In this document: positions 34,182 through 42,831 of the stretch, piece by piece | How positions within the stretch are numbered: the first letter of the stretch is position 1 | Layout: each line of letters opens with the position of its first letter | Assembly (NCBI GenBank): GCA_944800085.1 | Contig: CALYLO010000009.1 | Location: forward strand, 167,001 to 231,000 | Direction of reading: 5' to 3' | From: Paenibacillus melissococcoides | GTDB taxonomy: Bacteria; Bacillota; Bacilli; Paenibacillales; Paenibacillaceae | Length of the DNA stretch: 64,000 bases | Notes under the pieces: model-generated | Told to the model about the DNA's origin: nothing | The model's database searches: none | Seen by the model: only the letters and a program-made list of their open reading frames with translations | Translations under genes and position numbers: made by a program

Positions 34182-35417
34182 ATGAGCTGTATGAAAAAAT
34201 TGTTGTTTGGCATGTTAGCTATCGCTTTAAGTTTAGGAATCTGTCTCCCCAATGTGAGTGCGTCCCCCATCCGAGTCACCGTGGACGGGCATGAGGTGGC
34301 GTTCCCGGATGAACCTCCGTATGTGGATAAAAAATCCAACCGCACGATGGTTCCCGCCAAATTTGTATCCGAAAAGCTTGGCGCAAACGTAAAGTGGAAC
34401 GAGGCCTTGAAGCAAGTCGCTGTTACGCATAACCATGACACCATTACGTTGAAGATTGGCGACAATCATGCGCAAGTGAATGGCAGGACGGTAACCTTTG
34501 ACGGGCCGGCGGCGGTCCACAACGGCCGCACGATGGTTCCGCTTCGCTTCATCAGCGAAGCCTTTCATGCGGATGTAGATTGGAAGCCGGAGAGAAATCA
34601 GGTCATCATCACGACTTCTGTACATAACGTCCCCAAAGCCACGTGGATTTGGGATAGCCACATCATCGAGAGGGACCCGGATAAGCTAATCAACTTTGCA
34701 ATCGATAATCAGGTGACATCCGTATATCTTCAAATTGATGCCGATATCGCTCCGGCGGTATACAAAGACTTTATTCGAACCGCCAAAGAGAAACGGATAA
34801 ACGTGGAAGCCCTGGCGGGTCGTCCCGATTGGGCCTACAAATCGAAGCAGGATCAAATCCAAAAGTTTATAGCATGGGTCCAAAACTATAATGCTGCCGT
34901 TAAAACCGAAGAGAGGTTTGACGGCCTGCACTTTGATATTGAACCTTATCTGTTGCCCGAATGGAAGACCGCCAATAAGGCGATTCTGGCGAGCTGGATG
35001 GACAATATGAGCCTGATTGAGCAGGAGACCAGAGGGAGCGGCATCAAAATTGCGTTGGATGTTCCTTTTTGGCTGAATACCATAAAGGTTCCTGGCACGG
35101 AATACAGCTTCAGCGCATGGTTGTTGGAGAAGTTCGATTGTCTGGTGATTATGGACTACCGCAATTTTGCCTTAGGCAAAAATGGGATTGTGGAAAACGC
35201 AAGCGCGATGATGAGACAGGCAGCGACGTTGAAAAAGCAAGTGATCGTCGCCGTGGAGACCGCGAAAAATATGGAGAGCGATCGGACATCTTTCTATGCC
35301 AAGGGCATCGAAGCGATGGAAAAAGAGCTGCAAGCCGCTCATCAAAAGCTCTCTCGACATTCAAGCTATGCCGGGTTTGCGATACATGACTACAAAAGCT
35401 GGGCCGCGATGAAATAA
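34182..35417 (+). CDS. Secreted protein with stalk (copper amine oxidase N-like) domain and TIM-barrel-like domain
   Basis: A 411-residue exported protein. The signal peptide is MSCMKKLLFGMLAIALSLGI. The stalk domain (about 28-145) carries the family repeats RTMVPAKFVSEKLGANVKWN and RTMVPLRFISEAFHADVDW. The remaining 250 residues start TWIWDSHIIERDPDKLINFA and include FDGLHFDIEPYLLPEWK and CLVIMDYRNFALG, which resemble glycoside-hydrolase-like TIM barrels with an acidic DIEP active-site-like motif. GAGG lies 9 bases before ATG 34182. Probably cell-wall associated. The reaction is unknown. Confidence 0.75.
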   Translation: MSCMKKLLFGMLAIALSLGICLPNVSASPIRVTVDGHEVAFPDEPPYVDKKSNRTMVPAKFVSEKLGANVKWNEALKQVAVTHNHDTITLKIGDNHAQVNGRTVTFDGPAAVHNGRTMVPLRFISEAFHADVDWKPERNQVIITTSVHNVPKATWIWDSHIIERDPDKLINFAIDNQVTSVYLQIDADIAPAVYKDFIRTAKEKRINVEALAGRPDWAYKSKQDQIQKFIAWVQNYNAAVKTEERFDGLHFDIEPYLLPEWKTANKAILASWMDNMSLIEQETRGSGIKIALDVPFWLNTIKVPGTEYSFSAWLLEKFDCLVIMDYRNFALGKNGIVENASAMMRQAATLKKQVIVAVETAKNMESDRTSFYAKGIEAMEKELQAAHQKLSRHSSYAGFAIHDYKSWAAMK

Positions 35418-35670
35418 GCAAAGCCGGTTACGCGGCATGCTCTATAGCAACTTTGTTAGGCCCAACGACCTTTATGCGCCCTTTTTTGTATATGGACAGG
35501 TTCGCTGCCGGAACATTTCCCGCTATACGAAAGGCGCATTTTTCTATTTTTATAAGCAATGAGTCGAAGCACTTGACCAATGGTAAATTTATAAATATAT
35601 TAGTAGTTGTACTCGTTTACATTACCATCCAAATTTAATCTCTTCTAGTAAATAAATAAGAATAACAAGT

Positions 35671-36696
35671 TTGTTTGCGGAAGGAAAATGGGAAGAGTCT
35701 TTGCCGTATTACGAATGTGTTATTCAACATGAGGCTAACGACAATGGGGCAAACTATCATTACGCCATGAGCAGCTATCGGTTATTCAAGATGTTACGCC
35801 TGACAGACGCCAGGAAAAATTTGCGGGCTGCCATCCAGTTCGAACCGGTGATTAAGAAGCTGCCCGCCCACGATCAACTGGATGCCCTCCTGAAAACATT
35901 GCAGATCTATTTTACACTGCGCATGTGGGATGAAGTGGAGCGATTCTCCGATCAGTTACATGCCGCCGCTGGCGCCATTTATGATGAGCAGCAGCAGAGA
36001 CGGGCGCGTAAGCTTGAGGTAATATTTGATGCCGAATTGCCCCTCGTCTACTATTACGGCTTCAGCTATCTGGCCAAATCCACTGCCCTGCAAAAGCAAG
36101 GCAACTATGCGGCCGCCAAAGAGTATGTTGCGAAATATGCAGAGCTGGGTTGGTTCAATGATTTGGACGAAGCCGGCCTGGAAGAAGTGGAGCGGTTTCG
36201 CCTGTTCGCGAAGGCCAATTCCTATACGCTGGATCTGCTGTCCGGAGCATTTGGGGTCTTGCCGGAGTATGTGAAGTTTCTGGAGGATAATCCCGAAGAA
36301 ATATTGCCGGGGATGGTTACGATTATGGAATCGGCCAACCTTCATCATTGGGATGTAGATGACATCTTGATGACATTTACGAAGCAAATTGACGAATTTA
36401 ATGAATATGAGGATCATATAAATAGAACACATAACTTTACTTTCATGTACCAGCTCGCCCTATACTACGTGAAGAAAGCGGATTATCAAAAGGCTCTGGA
36501 TTATACGGTCCAAGCGTTGGAGCTGTCCCATGCCTTGAACAATGATAGGGATTTTAAAATGTGCACGGCATTGTTTGAAACATTTAGGGATCTTGCAACC
36601 CGCGAACAGCAAGAAAAGTATGGAAAAATAATGATTGGGGTGATTAAAAATGAAAAAAGCCTTAATCTCGTTGACCTTAGCGTTAGGACTGCTTAG
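35671..36696 (+). pseudogene. TPR receptor of an RRNPP/AloR-like quorum-sensing system, 5' truncated
   Basis: The frame begins abruptly at TTG 35671 with FAEGKWEESLPYYECVIQHE, with no ribosome binding site and stops just upstream. About 340 residues of TPR-like helices follow (YHYAMSSYRLFKMLRLTDAR, YYYGFSYLAKSTALQKQGNY, YQLALYYVKKADYQKALDYT). Receptors of this type normally carry an N-terminal helix-turn-helix, which is not present in the 250 bases before it. The end overlaps a small secreted-peptide gene, as in Rap-Phr and AloR-AloP pairs. I infer a truncated peptide receptor without its DNA-binding part. Confidence 0.6.
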
Positions 36697-36757
36697 CGTA
36701 AGTGTTATCTCACCGCCCACGGTCTCTTTTAATCATGGTTGGGGAGTAAAGAACTGA
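36650..36757 (+). CDS. Phr/AloP-like signal peptide precursor
   Basis: A 35-codon gene starts inside the 3' end of the TPR receptor in another frame. MKKALISLTLALGLLSVSVI is a secretion signal and the mature tail is PTVSFNHGWGVKN. Receptor-overlapping exported peptides of 30-50 residues whose C-terminus is cut to a 5-8 residue signal define Phr, NprX and AloP peptides. The likely signal lies in the NHGWG region. The upstream AATGATTGGGGTGAT stretch gives GGGGTG as ribosome binding site at 7 bases. The intact peptide next to a truncated receptor is notable. Confidence 0.6.
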   Translation: MKKALISLTLALGLLSVSVISPPTVSFNHGWGVKN

Positions 36758-36845
36758 CGAAAAACTTAGCACTGTCCATTGAACTGAAAGTGGAGTGTGT
36801 GGAAATTAGTGGAGGATAGCGAGCTGGAGATAAATGGACAGAAAT

Positions 36846-36873
36846 CGAAAAGAGGGGCAGCCCCCTCTTTTCG
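36846..36873. repeat. Perfect 12-base-pair hairpin
   Basis: CGAAAAGAGGGG and CCCCTCTTTTCG pair around CAGC. It lacks a proper T-run on either strand but may stop transcription of the quorum-sensing pair (plus) or mark the end of the SLH remnant (minus). Confidence 0.6.
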
Positions 36874-36899
36874 CACTCTTCCACCTATGTATTGGACCG

Positions 36900-37528
36900 T
36901 ATTTGTCCGTCTTCCGTTCATGAGCCCATTGGTGTACGCTTTGGCGATGTCTGCGTTCTTCGTATCCTGGAAGGGCGCTGTTCCTTGAGCAAGCGGCGTG
37001 CCTAAAAAATTTTCGCAGAGCTTCACTGTCAACCTGGCAAAATCGCTCCTGTAATGGGCGATTGGTAAGCATGATCATAGTTCAGCGGAATGAGGCCGTT
37101 GCTCTTCGCTTTTTGATAGCCGGGCAACGCCCATGAACTGACGGCATCGCCCTTGGCGGGCTCTCGGACCTCATCCTCGATCCATTGATCCTCCTGGAAG
37201 TAATTCGTGATGGTAAGCTGCGTAGTTCCCGGGTTCTTGAGAGCGACCACGGATCGTTCGGCGCGAATATCTCCTCGGGAAAGTACCCCGCAGCGGGCCA
37301 ACTGATGTACTCATACTTCACCTGCAGCGTGTCGGATTGCAGGTGCGGACCTTGCCTCGATGCCTTAAGGAAAGCCTCTTGAATAATATCCTCGGTCAGG
37401 GAATGATCATGCGTCTTGAAATATACGTCCTTGTACACGAATTGATAGAAGGAACGATATACCCATTGTTGCGCGGCAGGATCTAGGCTGGCAAACGGGC
37501 TTCGCAACAGATAATACCACTGTTCCAT
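36900..37528 (-). pseudogene. Chimeric remnant: ECF sigma factor start joined to SLH-domain protein
   Basis: Minus strand. From ATG 37528 the sequence reads YYLLRSPFASLDPAAQQWVY and SLTEDIIQEAFLKASRQGP, which is ECF sigma factor region 2. At about 37300 it passes into a different protein: QWIEDEVREPAKGDAVSSWA, LPGYQKAKSNGLIPLNYDHA and YQSPITGA, then after a one-base deletion near 37045 LTVKLCENFLGTPL and PFQDTKNADIAKAYTNGLMN. That second part is S-layer homology (SLH) repeats. A deletion joined two genes and both are dead. Confidence 0.55.
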
Positions 37529-37660
37529 AAAACTCCCCCTATATTGCCATTTTTCCTTATTTTTCGGCTTCCATGTAGTCTATCTAATCGAAGTATACAA
37601 TAAAAAACGAAAAAGATCATAATTTTTACATAGTTTCTTTATTGTGGTCGATACTTCTGT

Positions 37661-37849
37661 TTGCTAAAAATAGTAGAAAATTTTGGAGATCTAGCGTTAG
37701 TTTTTGCGGAATCCCAACGTTATATAAGTAAGTTGTTGAACAATGGCTGCTTAGACCAGGATACCGGCGAAATCAGCCATTGCTCGCAACATGCCCGCCA
37801 TGAAAGGAGGGAAAAGCTCGATCCGAGTAGATTGACCGAATCAAAATAG
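37661..37849 (+). CDS. Small unassigned frame
   Basis: Sixty-two codons from TTG 37661 (VENFGDLALVFAESQRYISK, LLNNGCLDQDTGEISHCSQH) lie just upstream of the metalloprotease gene. No family is recognised and no ribosome binding site is convincing. It may be a remnant or a leader region. The rest of 37529-37872 shows no gene. Confidence 0.2.
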   Translation: MLKIVENFGDLALVFAESQRYISKLLNNGCLDQDTGEISHCSQHARHERREKLDPSRLTESK

Positions 37850-37872
37850 GAAAACAAAAGGAGGAATTTGTA

Positions 37873-38613
37873 ATGAAAAAGAAGCTTGCTATTCTATTTG
37901 CGTCGCTCTTGCTCCTTGTGTCAGCCAGTCCCATGTATGCTGCGGGACATAGCGGACAGGATTACGACAACAACGCAGCCGTCAAAGATACCTTGGAAGT
38001 AAAGCTGAAGATCCCTGGACAGGCTGCGCCTTATGTCGGGGAGGCCATTGTTGAATATGATAGACCGTCTTTCAGAATGGCGGAAATTACCGTCAATGTC
38101 ACCTCGCCTGTCGATCAGAAATGGCGCTCTACGTACCAGAACTATGCGCAGGAAGCAAGTCGAGTGGTTGCCCGTGCCGGCACTGCCTTGAAGGAGCAAT
38201 TCGGCATCAATTTCTTGTCCGTGGCTCAACCTCTATGGCAATCTTCTTCCACGACCAGTTCCGGATTGTTGAACGATGCGCGGAACAAACACGGTTTGAC
38301 TTACAACGGCAATCAAAAGGCGGATATCATGATTGCGTTCTCGGGCCTCAAACCTAGCGATAATTCCAATATTGCGGGAATCGCTACGCTTGGCAATTCT
38401 TATTCCACTATTTTTGACAACGGGTATAGCACGAATGCGGAAACGACCCAGCATGAAGCGGGACATATGTATGGTCTGCGCCACGATGAAGAAGAGAGAG
38501 GCTCGAATTATGACGGGAAGAATTGCGTGATGACGGCCGTTGGCTTTGGGTTTATCGATCGGTTCAGCGCCGGGCATCATGCGGATTGGTATGCTGCTAG
38601 AAACAAATATTAA
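37873..38613 (+). CDS. Secreted metzincin-like zinc metalloprotease
   Basis: A 246-residue exported protein. The signal peptide is LAILFASLLLLVSASPMYAA. The catalytic zinc site is HEAGHMYGLRHD at 194-205 (HExxHxxGxxHD), and a candidate Met-turn NCVMTAV follows about 25 residues later, which together define metzincins of the M12/M10 type. AAGGAGG precedes ATG 37873. It probably breaks down host or environmental proteins. It is short and has no extra binding domain. Confidence 0.82.
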   Translation: MKKKLAILFASLLLLVSASPMYAAGHSGQDYDNNAAVKDTLEVKLKIPGQAAPYVGEAIVEYDRPSFRMAEITVNVTSPVDQKWRSTYQNYAQEASRVVARAGTALKEQFGINFLSVAQPLWQSSSTTSSGLLNDARNKHGLTYNGNQKADIMIAFSGLKPSDNSNIAGIATLGNSYSTIFDNGYSTNAETTQHEAGHMYGLRHDEEERGSNYDGKNCVMTAVGFGFIDRFSAGHHADWYAARNKY

Positions 38614-38631
38614 TAGGAGGCGGCAACGGTT

Positions 38632-38670
38632 CTTCCTTCTCAATTCTTGGAATTGGGAAGGAAGTTCTTC
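38632..38670 (+). terminator. Terminator-like hairpin after the metalloprotease gene
   Basis: TTCCTTCTCAATTC pairs with GAATTGGGAAGGAA, followed by GTTCTTCT. Confidence 0.6.
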
Positions 38671-38688
38671 TCATAAGGGGGTGTGATG

Positions 38689-39324
38689 ATGCCCATCAAG
38701 GGAAAAAAGATCGTTCTTTGTCTTTTGATTTTTCTGTTCAGCTTTGTCCTATCCAGTTGTTCGGGCAAGCCGGACTTTTCGCTGATTCAGGTGAATGGCG
38801 AGGTCATTTCCCATGAGGATATTCAAAATGTGTTACAGCGCTATGAAGATAAAGGGCAATTCGTCCATGTCTCCGAAGAAGACGTCGTGAAAAGCGCGAT
38901 TGAAGAGGTGCTTGTGCTTCAGGAAGCCGAAAAACTGGGGATCAAGGTGGATGAAGCCGAATTGGATCATAAAATCGAGGCATTAAAAAACATGAATCAT
39001 AACTTGTTCTATGATCTGGCCATCAAGCAATATGGAACTATCGACAACTATAGGGAAGCATTAAAGCTGCGAATGCTGTACCAAGGGACGAGAGACAAAA
39101 TTATGGCTGATTATGTAAAAGACAATCCGATAGATGTTGAACTTGTGAAAGCGCAAATGGTAGCCGAAGGGGTGATTGAGGAACAAAGCGAATATGATAA
39201 AGAAGAAAATCGCGCTTTAGTCAGTCAATTTGCGCACAGCTTTGTCCAGAAGAAAGGGAAAGAGCATTTTAATGAATGGGTTCATTCCCTGGTCGAACAT
39301 GCAAAAATTGAATATGTCCCTTGA
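38689..39324 (+). CDS. SurA_N-like lipoprotein chaperone
   Basis: A 211-residue lipoprotein with lipobox LSSC (Cys24). The rest matches SurA/PrsA N-terminal chaperone domains: VNGEVISHEDIQNVLQRYED, EEVLVLQEAEKLGIKVDEAE and helices ending in VHSLVEHAKIEYVP. No peptidyl-prolyl isomerase domain is present. ATG 38689 is 7 bases after AAGGGGG; two start codons directly before it (GTG 38683, ATG 38686) are less well spaced. It may assist folding of exported proteins such as the metalloprotease before it. Confidence 0.78.
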   Translation: MPIKGKKIVLCLLIFLFSFVLSSCSGKPDFSLIQVNGEVISHEDIQNVLQRYEDKGQFVHVSEEDVVKSAIEEVLVLQEAEKLGIKVDEAELDHKIEALKNMNHNLFYDLAIKQYGTIDNYREALKLRMLYQGTRDKIMADYVKDNPIDVELVKAQMVAEGVIEEQSEYDKEENRALVSQFAHSFVQKKGKEHFNEWVHSLVEHAKIEYVP

Positions 39325-39373
39325 TCATCCCCGTTTACCGCGGGGTATTTTTACGATGAGAGGTTGGATGTGA

Positions 39374-39865
39374 ATGGGGAAATTATGGGGTGCCCTCATG
39401 ACGGGCATCGTCATTCTTAACGGGTGCTCCTATTCAGCATCGAATCATGATCTGCCCGGTCGGACGGGAACCGCTTCAAAGCATGATACCGTTGGTGAGA
39501 CAACACAAGCGTCGAGCGATTCCGAAGCTCAAGATGAGGTTTTCTGGAGCCATCGGGAAATACGTAACCTGCAACGGTTAGATAAATTTGTGGAGAACGT
39601 GAAGCAAAAAATAAAGGACGAAATCAATGTTCTAGCAAGCACCAAAGAAGGCGATGTCATCCACACGAATGTCGCATTCGATGGAAATGCCATTCAAGTC
39701 ACCGTGAACGGCACGCAAGAAACCTACGAGCGGATATCGATCGAGGAACGGTTCAATGCGCATTATAACGGGACTTTCATTGAATACCGGGTTAGGCGGA
39801 AAGATGATGAGAGCAAGAAGAAGCTCATTCTCCAAATTCATCCCGACCTTCAGCGCAGCCCATAA
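39374..39865 (+). CDS. DUF4362-like lipoprotein of unknown function
   Basis: A 163-residue lipoprotein with lipobox ILNGC (Cys18), a Ser/Thr-rich linker, then a compact domain (RNLQRLDKFVENVKQKIKDE, GDVIHTNVAFDGNAIQVTVN, YNGTFIEYRVRRKDDE). This resembles DUF4362 proteins of Bacilli. It follows the SurA-like gene by 49 bases, probably in one transcript. Confidence 0.65.
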   Translation: MGKLWGALMTGIVILNGCSYSASNHDLPGRTGTASKHDTVGETTQASSDSEAQDEVFWSHREIRNLQRLDKFVENVKQKIKDEINVLASTKEGDVIHTNVAFDGNAIQVTVNGTQETYERISIEERFNAHYNGTFIEYRVRRKDDESKKKLILQIHPDLQRSP

Positions 39866-40037
39866 TCCCCTTTACATCTCCGACTTTTTCCAACATACTG
39901 AGAATAGTAGGAAGCAAGCTGTACAAGCTAAAGAAGGTTACAGCCGGCACATCGGGCTTGCACCGAGTGGCGCGTGGCGCTAGTACAGGCGGGAGTGCTT
40001 GCTTCTCATCCAGACAAGCTATTAGGGGAGTGATCCG

Positions 40038-40544
40038 ATGTTAAGCGACAAGCTGCTTGCGAAGTTGAACGATCAAATGAATTATGAATTTTATTCTTCC
40101 CAGGTGTACCTGGCGATGGCGGCTTACTGTTCGTCGGAGAGCTTTGACGGGTTCGCGAACTTTTTCATCGTGCAGTCGGAGGAAGAGAAATATCACGGGA
40201 TGAAAATTTTCCACTTCATCAATGCATTGGGCAAACGGGCCATTGTCAATGGCATGGAGCATCCGCAGAATGAGTACAGCTCCTTGCTGGACGCCTTCGA
40301 GCATGCCTATGAGCATGAACAGACGGTGACCAAGCGCATCTATGAATTGTCCGATATCGCGTGGGATGAGCGGGAGCATGCCACGATCAATTTCCTCAAG
40401 TGGTTCATTGACGAGCAGGTAGAGGAAGAAGCGACCTTCGACAGCATCATTCAGAAGCTGCGCCGCATTGACAATGACAGCAATGCCTTCTATATGCTCG
40501 ATTCCGAGCTGGCCAAGCGCACCTTTACGCCGGACGAAGCGTAA
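40038..40544 (+). CDS. ftnA: Ferritin
   Basis: A 168-residue ferritin. The four-helix bundle shows LLAKLNDQMNYEFYSSQVYL (first ferroxidase Glu), QSEEEKYHGMKIFHFINALG (EExxH), YELSDIAWDEREHATINFLK and FIDEQVEEEATFD. GGGGAG lies 8 bases before ATG. It stores iron and removes free ferrous iron in the cytoplasm. The gene stands alone with its own terminator. The 170 bases before it hold no recognised Fur box. Confidence 0.95.
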   Translation: MLSDKLLAKLNDQMNYEFYSSQVYLAMAAYCSSESFDGFANFFIVQSEEEKYHGMKIFHFINALGKRAIVNGMEHPQNEYSSLLDAFEHAYEHEQTVTKRIYELSDIAWDEREHATINFLKWFIDEQVEEEATFDSIIQKLRRIDNDSNAFYMLDSELAKRTFTPDEA

Positions 40545-40562
40545 GCTGCATCCGCAATCAAC

Positions 40563-40605
40563 AAGCTGCTTTCCCTGAGCAAGCTCATGGGAAAGCAGCT
40601 TTTTT
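40563..40605 (+). terminator. Terminator of the ferritin gene
   Basis: AAGCTGCTTTCCC and GGGAAAGCAGCTT form a 13-base stem, followed by TTTT. Confidence 0.93.
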
Positions 40606-40608
40606 GGC

Positions 40609-41209
40609 GTGACCGCTCCTAACATCTTCATGGATAGAATAATGCCTTTGGCAAGTATGGTCAAAATCATGGTGGCCATCGAATATGCGCAGCAAGCGGC
40701 AGAGGGGAAAATTGACCCGAATGAATCCGTCAAACTGGCGCAAATAGACAAATACTACCTGCCAAATTTAGACGGTGGGGCGCAGCCCGCGTGGATGGAA
40801 ATCCTCAAAGCCCAGAAGCTGATTAAGGAGGATGCCGTACCCCTGGAGGAAGTGGCGAACCGGGGATTATGCTCTTCTGCTATCCAAAATGAACAGCCGC
40901 ACGACCTTTTCTCCCCAAGTTCACAAGCATTTGGATACCCTCCTGGAAGGGCCGATGCAAAGCCCTGGCAACCAGGAATCGTTCCAGCATTTAGGCTTCA
41001 AGGGCGGATCCACAAGCTATATGTTAAACACAGCCATGTATGTCTTGGATAAGGAGAACAACTGTACCGAAATAGTCCTATTTTTAAACAATATCGCGAA
41101 GCAGGACTACCCGAACATTCAAGAGAACCTGAATGCCTTTTTAAAAGGGGTTCTTGCCAATTCGGAAGTTCGTCGAAAGGTGCATGAACAAATCGGAAGG
41201 GCACATTGA
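40609..41209 (+). pseudogene. Broken class A beta-lactamase-like serine hydrolase
   Basis: The first frame reads DRIMPLASMVKIMVAIEYAQ with the SxxK catalytic motif and PLEEVA. Near 40855 the frame shifts into DYALLLSKMNSRTTFSPQVH, HLGFKGGSTSYMLNTAMYVL (KGG-type third motif) and NNIAKQDYPNIQ to the end. The signal peptide and N-terminal strand are absent and the SDN-loop region is missing. It is a truncated, frameshifted relative of beta-lactamase family serine hydrolases common in Paenibacillus. Confidence 0.65.
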
Positions 41210-41253
41210 TTGTTGTGGTATCGGTGGGGAGTGACCCTCCCCAGACACGCAGG

Positions 41254-41281
41254 CCTCCCTCAGCATGCGAGGGAGGTTTTT
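41254..41281 (+). terminator. Terminator between convergent genes
   Basis: CCTCCCTC and GAGGGAGG pair around AGCATGC, followed by TTTTTC. Confidence 0.85.
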
Positions 41282-41290
41282 CATTTCCCC

Positions 41291-42568
41291 TTACAAGCTA
41301 TCCAACTCCACCACATCCCCGCTCGCGGCCATCACGCCGTAGCGGCAATCCAGCTTGCCGCAGAGCAGATACTTGTTCCGCTCCGCATCATACACATAGA
41401 CCGGCGTTAATTCAAGCCGTCCCTTGAGCTTGTCATAAGCCTCCTCATGGCTGACGGCAACCTTTTCTTCGCGTTGGAACTCATCGAACATGGAGAGCAG
41501 CGGCGCGTTGTCCATGTAGTTGATGACTTTGTAGCGATGAGGATCGATGAACAGGAGCAGCTTCCGCTGGAACACACGGTTGCTTGGCGTGCTCAGTCTC
41601 AATACGGCTTGAATGTATCCCCTGTCCCGGTGCAAGCTCTTGAGCGCCCACTGTCCAGAATCCTGCGGATAGAGATGGCGCAATGCGGCTTCGATGGCGC
41701 CAATGCACTTCGCTTGTTCCGCCTCCGTAATCGGAAAGGAATCGGGATGCGGCTTACGGGCTTCCGCTTGTTCCAGCGTAACGGTCTCGTGAAGATCCAG
41801 CTCGATTCTATCAGTAGGTTCCGCTTCCGCAGCCGGCTGCTCCCAAGTCATTGGCTTATCGATATTTACGCTCATTCCCGTATTCCTGTGGATGTCAAAC
41901 GGGATGGCGGTTAACCCATCATTGGCAATATAGATTTCCTCCAGACCGTACACCGGAATGATCCGCCGCTCCTCCAGCAAGGGAAGCTCCAGCAGCTTCA
42001 ACTGCTTCTTCGCCAGCGGCTCGACCGCTTCCAGCTTAAGCGTAAGCGAATCGTCCGACTCTTCCAGAAGGGAACGGTTCGGGTATGTTCCGTACACGCT
42101 GTAAAAGGTGAGCTTGCCCTCCCCATCGAAGCGAAGCTCGGCCCGCCCGCCGGGTGAGAGGGGCACGCCATCGATGCATTCGGTAAAGTGATATTCTCCA
42201 TCCTGTTCCTTGTCCAGGCGGAACTGCCGACCATACACGATCCCGGCTTCCGCCTCAATCCACCGGATGACGTCATTCCGGCCTGCATGTTGGAACGGCG
42301 TCCCCGCAGCAAATGACTTCCCGCCCACGAAAATGACGCTTTTATATTGGCCGTTATGCAAATTAACCGTAATGACCGCAGTCCCCTCCGGGTTGCCATT
42401 TTCTTTCCATTCCGTGATATGGGAAGGGAACCATTCCATGCTGAGAAAATAGTCGGTCTCGTTCAGCGGCGTGACTTCGCGGTACAATTCATGGGAATGC
42501 AAGTAATAATGATCCAGTCCGAATTTCTGCTGCGCGGCATCAATCCATTCCTTGATTCGCTTATCCAT
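41291..42568 (-). CDS. YcdB/YcdC-domain (DUF4901) protein
   Basis: A 425-residue cytoplasmic protein made of repeated YcdB/YcdC-like domains: a first block with AAQQKFGLDHYYLHSHELYR and AVITVNLHNGQYKS, and a second with AAGIVYGRQFRL-type helices and SVYGTYPNRSLLEESDDSLT. A C-terminal repeat follows (YKVINYMDNAPLLSMFDEFQ, KLKGRLELTPVYVYDAERNK). No signal peptide is visible. Family members in Bacilli are of unknown function, some linked to sporulation and germination. 42569-42831 has no supported gene. Confidence 0.7.
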   Translation of the reverse strand: MDKRIKEWIDAAQQKFGLDHYYLHSHELYREVTPLNETDYFLSMEWFPSHITEWKENGNPEGTAVITVNLHNGQYKSVIFVGGKSFAAGTPFQHAGRNDVIRWIEAEAGIVYGRQFRLDKEQDGEYHFTECIDGVPLSPGGRAELRFDGEGKLTFYSVYGTYPNRSLLEESDDSLTLKLEAVEPLAKKQLKLLELPLLEERRIIPVYGLEEIYIANDGLTAIPFDIHRNTGMSVNIDKPMTWEQPAAEAEPTDRIELDLHETVTLEQAEARKPHPDSFPITEAEQAKCIGAIEAALRHLYPQDSGQWALKSLHRDRGYIQAVLRLSTPSNRVFQRKLLLFIDPHRYKVINYMDNAPLLSMFDEFQREEKVAVSHEEAYDKLKGRLELTPVYVYDAERNKYLLCGKLDCRYGVMAASGDVVELDSL

Positions 42569-42831
42569 TTCGGGGTCCTCCGATATTCATTGATGCTTTC
42601 ATCATACCATTCCGAACCGGTGAACATGAAGCAGAGGCAGACGGGGAGCCTGTTTGTTATGACGGGGTCCTATTTTCCGGGAAATAAAGGCTTCACGTTA
42701 GACGGAATACAGGGCACGGTTTATACTAAATTCTGAAGTATGGGAAGAGTTATTTTGAAGTTGGAGACTTTATCGTATATAAGCTGTGTATAAATTAAAA
42801 AATCCATTCGCGGAGGAGAGCGAGGCCGATT

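Noticed and set aside
39866..40037. Fur box or riboswitch before ferritin
   Set aside because: No GATAATGATTATC-like sequence or recognisable riboswitch core could be found by eye.
42598..42736. A small frame ending in PGNKGFTLDGIQGTVYTKF between YcdB-like gene and response regulator
   Set aside because: Too short, mostly opposite the promoter region of the minus-strand gene, and no family or ribosome binding site supports it.
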